This document shows positions 62,490-64,000 of a DNA stretch of 64,000 bases, piece by piece. Origin of the DNA: Rufibacter radiotolerans. Its GTDB lineage: Bacteria; Bacteroidota; Bacteroidia; Cytophagales; Hymenobacteraceae. The notes below the pieces were generated by a model. That model searched no databases. It was given only the letters and a program-made list of their open reading frames with translations, and was not told the DNA's origin. Position numbers and translations under genes: made by a program. Positions within the stretch are counted from its first letter, which is position 1. Every line of letters begins with the position of its first letter. The stretch covers positions 518,408-582,407 of the forward strand of contig NZ_CP010777.1 in the NCBI RefSeq assembly GCF_001078055.1. Direction: 5' to 3'.

Positions 62490-62525
62490 GTTTCAAGCCT
62501 GTTTTCCGGAAAACGATGCGAAAAC
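62490..62525. repeat. Palindromic repeat family A, copy 27
   Basis: GTTTCAAGCCTGTTTTCC / GGAAAACGATGCGAAAAC, one base before the stop of the gene at 62527. Confidence 0.78.
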
Positions 62526-62526
62526 G

Positions 62527-63384
62527 TTACTGCCAACGGTACGCGTAAAGCGCATCTTGCGTGGTGAGGTAAAGGAATTTGTCTCCGGCCAGCACTTGGC
62601 GGTAAGGGGGTGCTTGATCTGGGAGGGCGACGGTGCGGGTTTTGAAATTGTAGAGGTGTTGGAAGTGCAGCTGGTTGCCTGAGAGGTAATAGAGCTCATC
62701 GCCCAAGAAACCCACGTAGGTGAGGTTGGGGAGGGCAATCTTCTTCTGGTAGTTGCCCATGTTGTCAAACACGAAGATGCCGGAAAGGCGGTCTACCATG
62801 TACAGCTTGTTCTGGTACTCCCGCAGGAAGGTGACATCTTGCTGCTGACGGGCCAGAAGTAACTCAAGTGGGTTCTCGTAGACAATTTGGTTGACCCGGG
62901 TGTCAATTTTCAGGAGCCGAAACGTGGTTTCGTCAAAAAGCCAGAGGCGGTCATCGGCGGCCAAGGTAGCGGCCCGGATGGTGCCTTGAGTATACTCCCG
63001 TAAATCGGCTAGACCGAGAGGCGTGAGGAAGCGGTCCAGCAGCTGCACCCGTTGCCGGTCCTCGTAGAATACCGTGATTTTGGCGGGACTCCAGGCTTCT
63101 GCCATGGCCACGCGGCCCTGTATGGGTGGGGAGAAGGTATTGATGACTTTGCCTAGCGTGTCTAGCTGAATAATATTCTGGCGGGCATCAGAAAGGTAAA
63201 GGCGGTCGAACCGGTCAATGGAAAGCAGGCTGTTCCCTTTGGCGGGTAAAGTATAAGCCAAAGACCAGGCAGGTGACTGCGTCTGGGCCAGCGCCGGCAA
63301 AAGAGGCAGCCAGCCAAGCAGCCACAGGCAAATATTACGCAGGCTCGTTTTCAAAGTAGGTGAGGCTAAGTTCCTGGCCATCAT
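62527..63384 (-). CDS. Secreted beta-propeller-like hypothetical protein
   Basis: 285 residues with a signal peptide (WLLGWLPLLPALAQ) and repeated strands typical of a propeller: LSIDRFDRLYLSDARQN, TLAADDRLWLFDE, KLYMVDRLSGIFVFDN, YYLSGNQLHF. Function unknown. The assigned ATG (63384) overlaps lpxH by 50 bases; a TTG at 63354 would reduce the overlap to 20 and still keep the signal peptide. Translational coupling with lpxH is likely. Confidence 0.75.
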   Translation of the reverse strand: MMARNLASPTLKTSLRNICLWLLGWLPLLPALAQTQSPAWSLAYTLPAKGNSLLSIDRFDRLYLSDARQNIIQLDTLGKVINTFSPPIQGRVAMAEAWSPAKITVFYEDRQRVQLLDRFLTPLGLADLREYTQGTIRAATLAADDRLWLFDETTFRLLKIDTRVNQIVYENPLELLLARQQQDVTFLREYQNKLYMVDRLSGIFVFDNMGNYQKKIALPNLTYVGFLGDELYYLSGNQLHFQHLYNFKTRTVALPDQAPPYRQVLAGDKFLYLTTQDALYAYRWQ

Positions 63385-64000
63385 ATACGGCGTAAGAGCA
63401 AAAATTGACCCATTCTCCCAGGTTCAGGTAGCGGCTGCGGTCACCAATAGGTAAATCTAGCGGTAAGTGCCGGTGCCCGAACACGTAGAAGTCATGGTGT
63501 TTCGCTTTCTCCATGTCCTGGCAGTAATGTACCAGCCATTCATCTTCGCCTAAAAATACTTCGTCCTGCTTGGTATTCTGTATCCGGCTGCGGCGCGACC
63601 AGAAGCTGGCCAATCCAATACCCATGTTAGGGTGAATGCGCGCAAACAGCCATTGGCTTACCGGGTTGGCAAATACGCGCTTGAGCACTTTGTAAGTGTA
63701 GTCCTTGGGGCCTAAGCCATCGCCGTGGCCAATGTAAAAAGTGTGCGGACCAATCTGGGTGGAAATGGGTTTCCGGATGATGGGGATGTTCAGCTCTTTG
63801 GGGAAGTAATCAAACATCCACATGTCATGGTTGCCCGTGAACAGGTACACGGGAATGCCGCTGTCAGCTATCTCGGCCAGCTTGCCCTGTAACCTGATAA
63901 AACCTCTGGGGATGGCATGCTTGTATTCAAACCAGAAGTCAAAGATATCGCCTAAGAGGAAAATGGCGTGGGCATCTTCCTTCACCTGATCTAACCACCG
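63335..64000 (-). CDS. lpxH: UDP-2,3-diacylglucosamine diphosphatase LpxH-like, partial
   Basis: The coding frame is open at the right window edge, so the N-terminus is missing. Visible are the metallophosphatase motifs LLGDIFDFW, GNHDMW, IGHGDG and FGHRHLP, the metal ligands of LpxH, which removes UMP from UDP-diacylglucosamine in lipid A synthesis. 221 residues lie in the window, nearly the full length of the family. A Met near 63985 is internal, since upstream codons keep the same conserved sequence. Confidence 0.88.
   Translation of the reverse strand, partial: RWLDQVKEDAHAIFLLGDIFDFWFEYKHAIPRGFIRLQGKLAEIADSGIPVYLFTGNHDMWMFDYFPKELNIPIIRKPISTQIGPHTFYIGHGDGLGPKDYTYKVLKRVFANPVSQWLFARIHPNMGIGLASFWSRRSRIQNTKQDEVFLGEDEWLVHYCQDMEKAKHHDFYVFGHRHLPLDLPIGDRSRYLNLGEWVNFCSYAVYDGQELSLTYFENEPA

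Larger units (their letters stand above)
61915..62526. other. Repeat mosaic, right copy
   Basis: About 610 bases of repeat modules and no gene: module C (62013-62136), family B units (62177-62276), family A copies (62292-62327 and 62490-62525) and module D (62340-62477). Modules C and D are inverted relative to their copies at 58.1-58.7 kb. Confidence 0.8.

Noticed and set aside
50-62525. CRISPR array as an explanation of the regular palindromes
   Set aside because: Copies are kilobases apart, palindromic and variable, with genes rather than short spacers between them; no cas gene is present.

Overview
The window reads as chromosomal DNA of a Bacteroidota bacterium of the order Cytophagales, most likely the Hymenobacteraceae (Rufibacter-like; the genus is an inference from memory). 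Pointers are a gliding-motility lipoprotein GldH next to a RicT/PSP1 protein, a type IX secretion cargo with a C-terminal sorting tail, a fused SecDF, a type B L31, a BatD-like protein, few Shine-Dalgarno sites and several promoters of the Bacteroidota form TTG-N17-TAnnTTTG. No rRNA, tRNA, CRISPR array, prophage or intact transposase was seen.

Layout. 0-10 kb: tail of a gene that may be ruvB, queG, two exported ferritin-like proteins, batD-aroC, an ion antiporter, a NifU-type Fe-S protein and YitT. 10-24 kb: amino acid permease, secDF, udk, rdgB, an MCE/Mla lipid transporter (mlaE-mlaF-mlaD), a phosphoribosyltransferase, L31, a GlmU-like protein and holB. 24-37 kb: hemC, a secreted peptidyl-prolyl isomerase, an RmlD-like reductase, a helix-hairpin-helix protein, a six-PAS histidine kinase, a 1332-residue SF1 helicase with an overlapping lipoprotein gene, and an NmrA-like reductase. 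37-46 kb: a 620-residue Gly/Ser/Tyr/Gln-rich low-complexity protein, an EEP-family protein, ricT-gldH, a double GNAT, and a divergent HxlR regulator/reductase pair. 46-50 kb: the operon DUF4956-HlyD-TolC. 50-64 kb: small enzymes, a type IX cargo with repeated blades, an AT-rich orphan gene, a zinc alcohol dehydrogenase, a LytS/LytTR pair, a guanidinium-type SMR exporter, and lpxH running off the right edge.

The strongest unexplained signal is not a gene. About 28 copies of a 36-42 bp palindrome (consensus GTTTTGGGCCTGTTTTC then its reverse complement) are scattered through the window. Most lie between genes. One lies in frame inside a coding sequence, two decayed copies lie in the helicase gene, and two touch start codons. 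Many copies have extra self-complementary arms of 4-11 bp whose sequence differs from copy to copy. A second palindrome family (core GGATTTGCAATCC) and a GC-rich MITE-like module occur with it in two mosaics at 58.1-58.7 and 61.9-62.5 kb. Several shared modules are inverted between them, and the mosaics flank the LytS/LytTR-exporter segment.

The best candidates for an undescribed protein system are the DUF4956-HlyD-TolC operon, which has an adaptor and an outer-membrane channel but no recognisable pump, and the FUS-like low-complexity protein.
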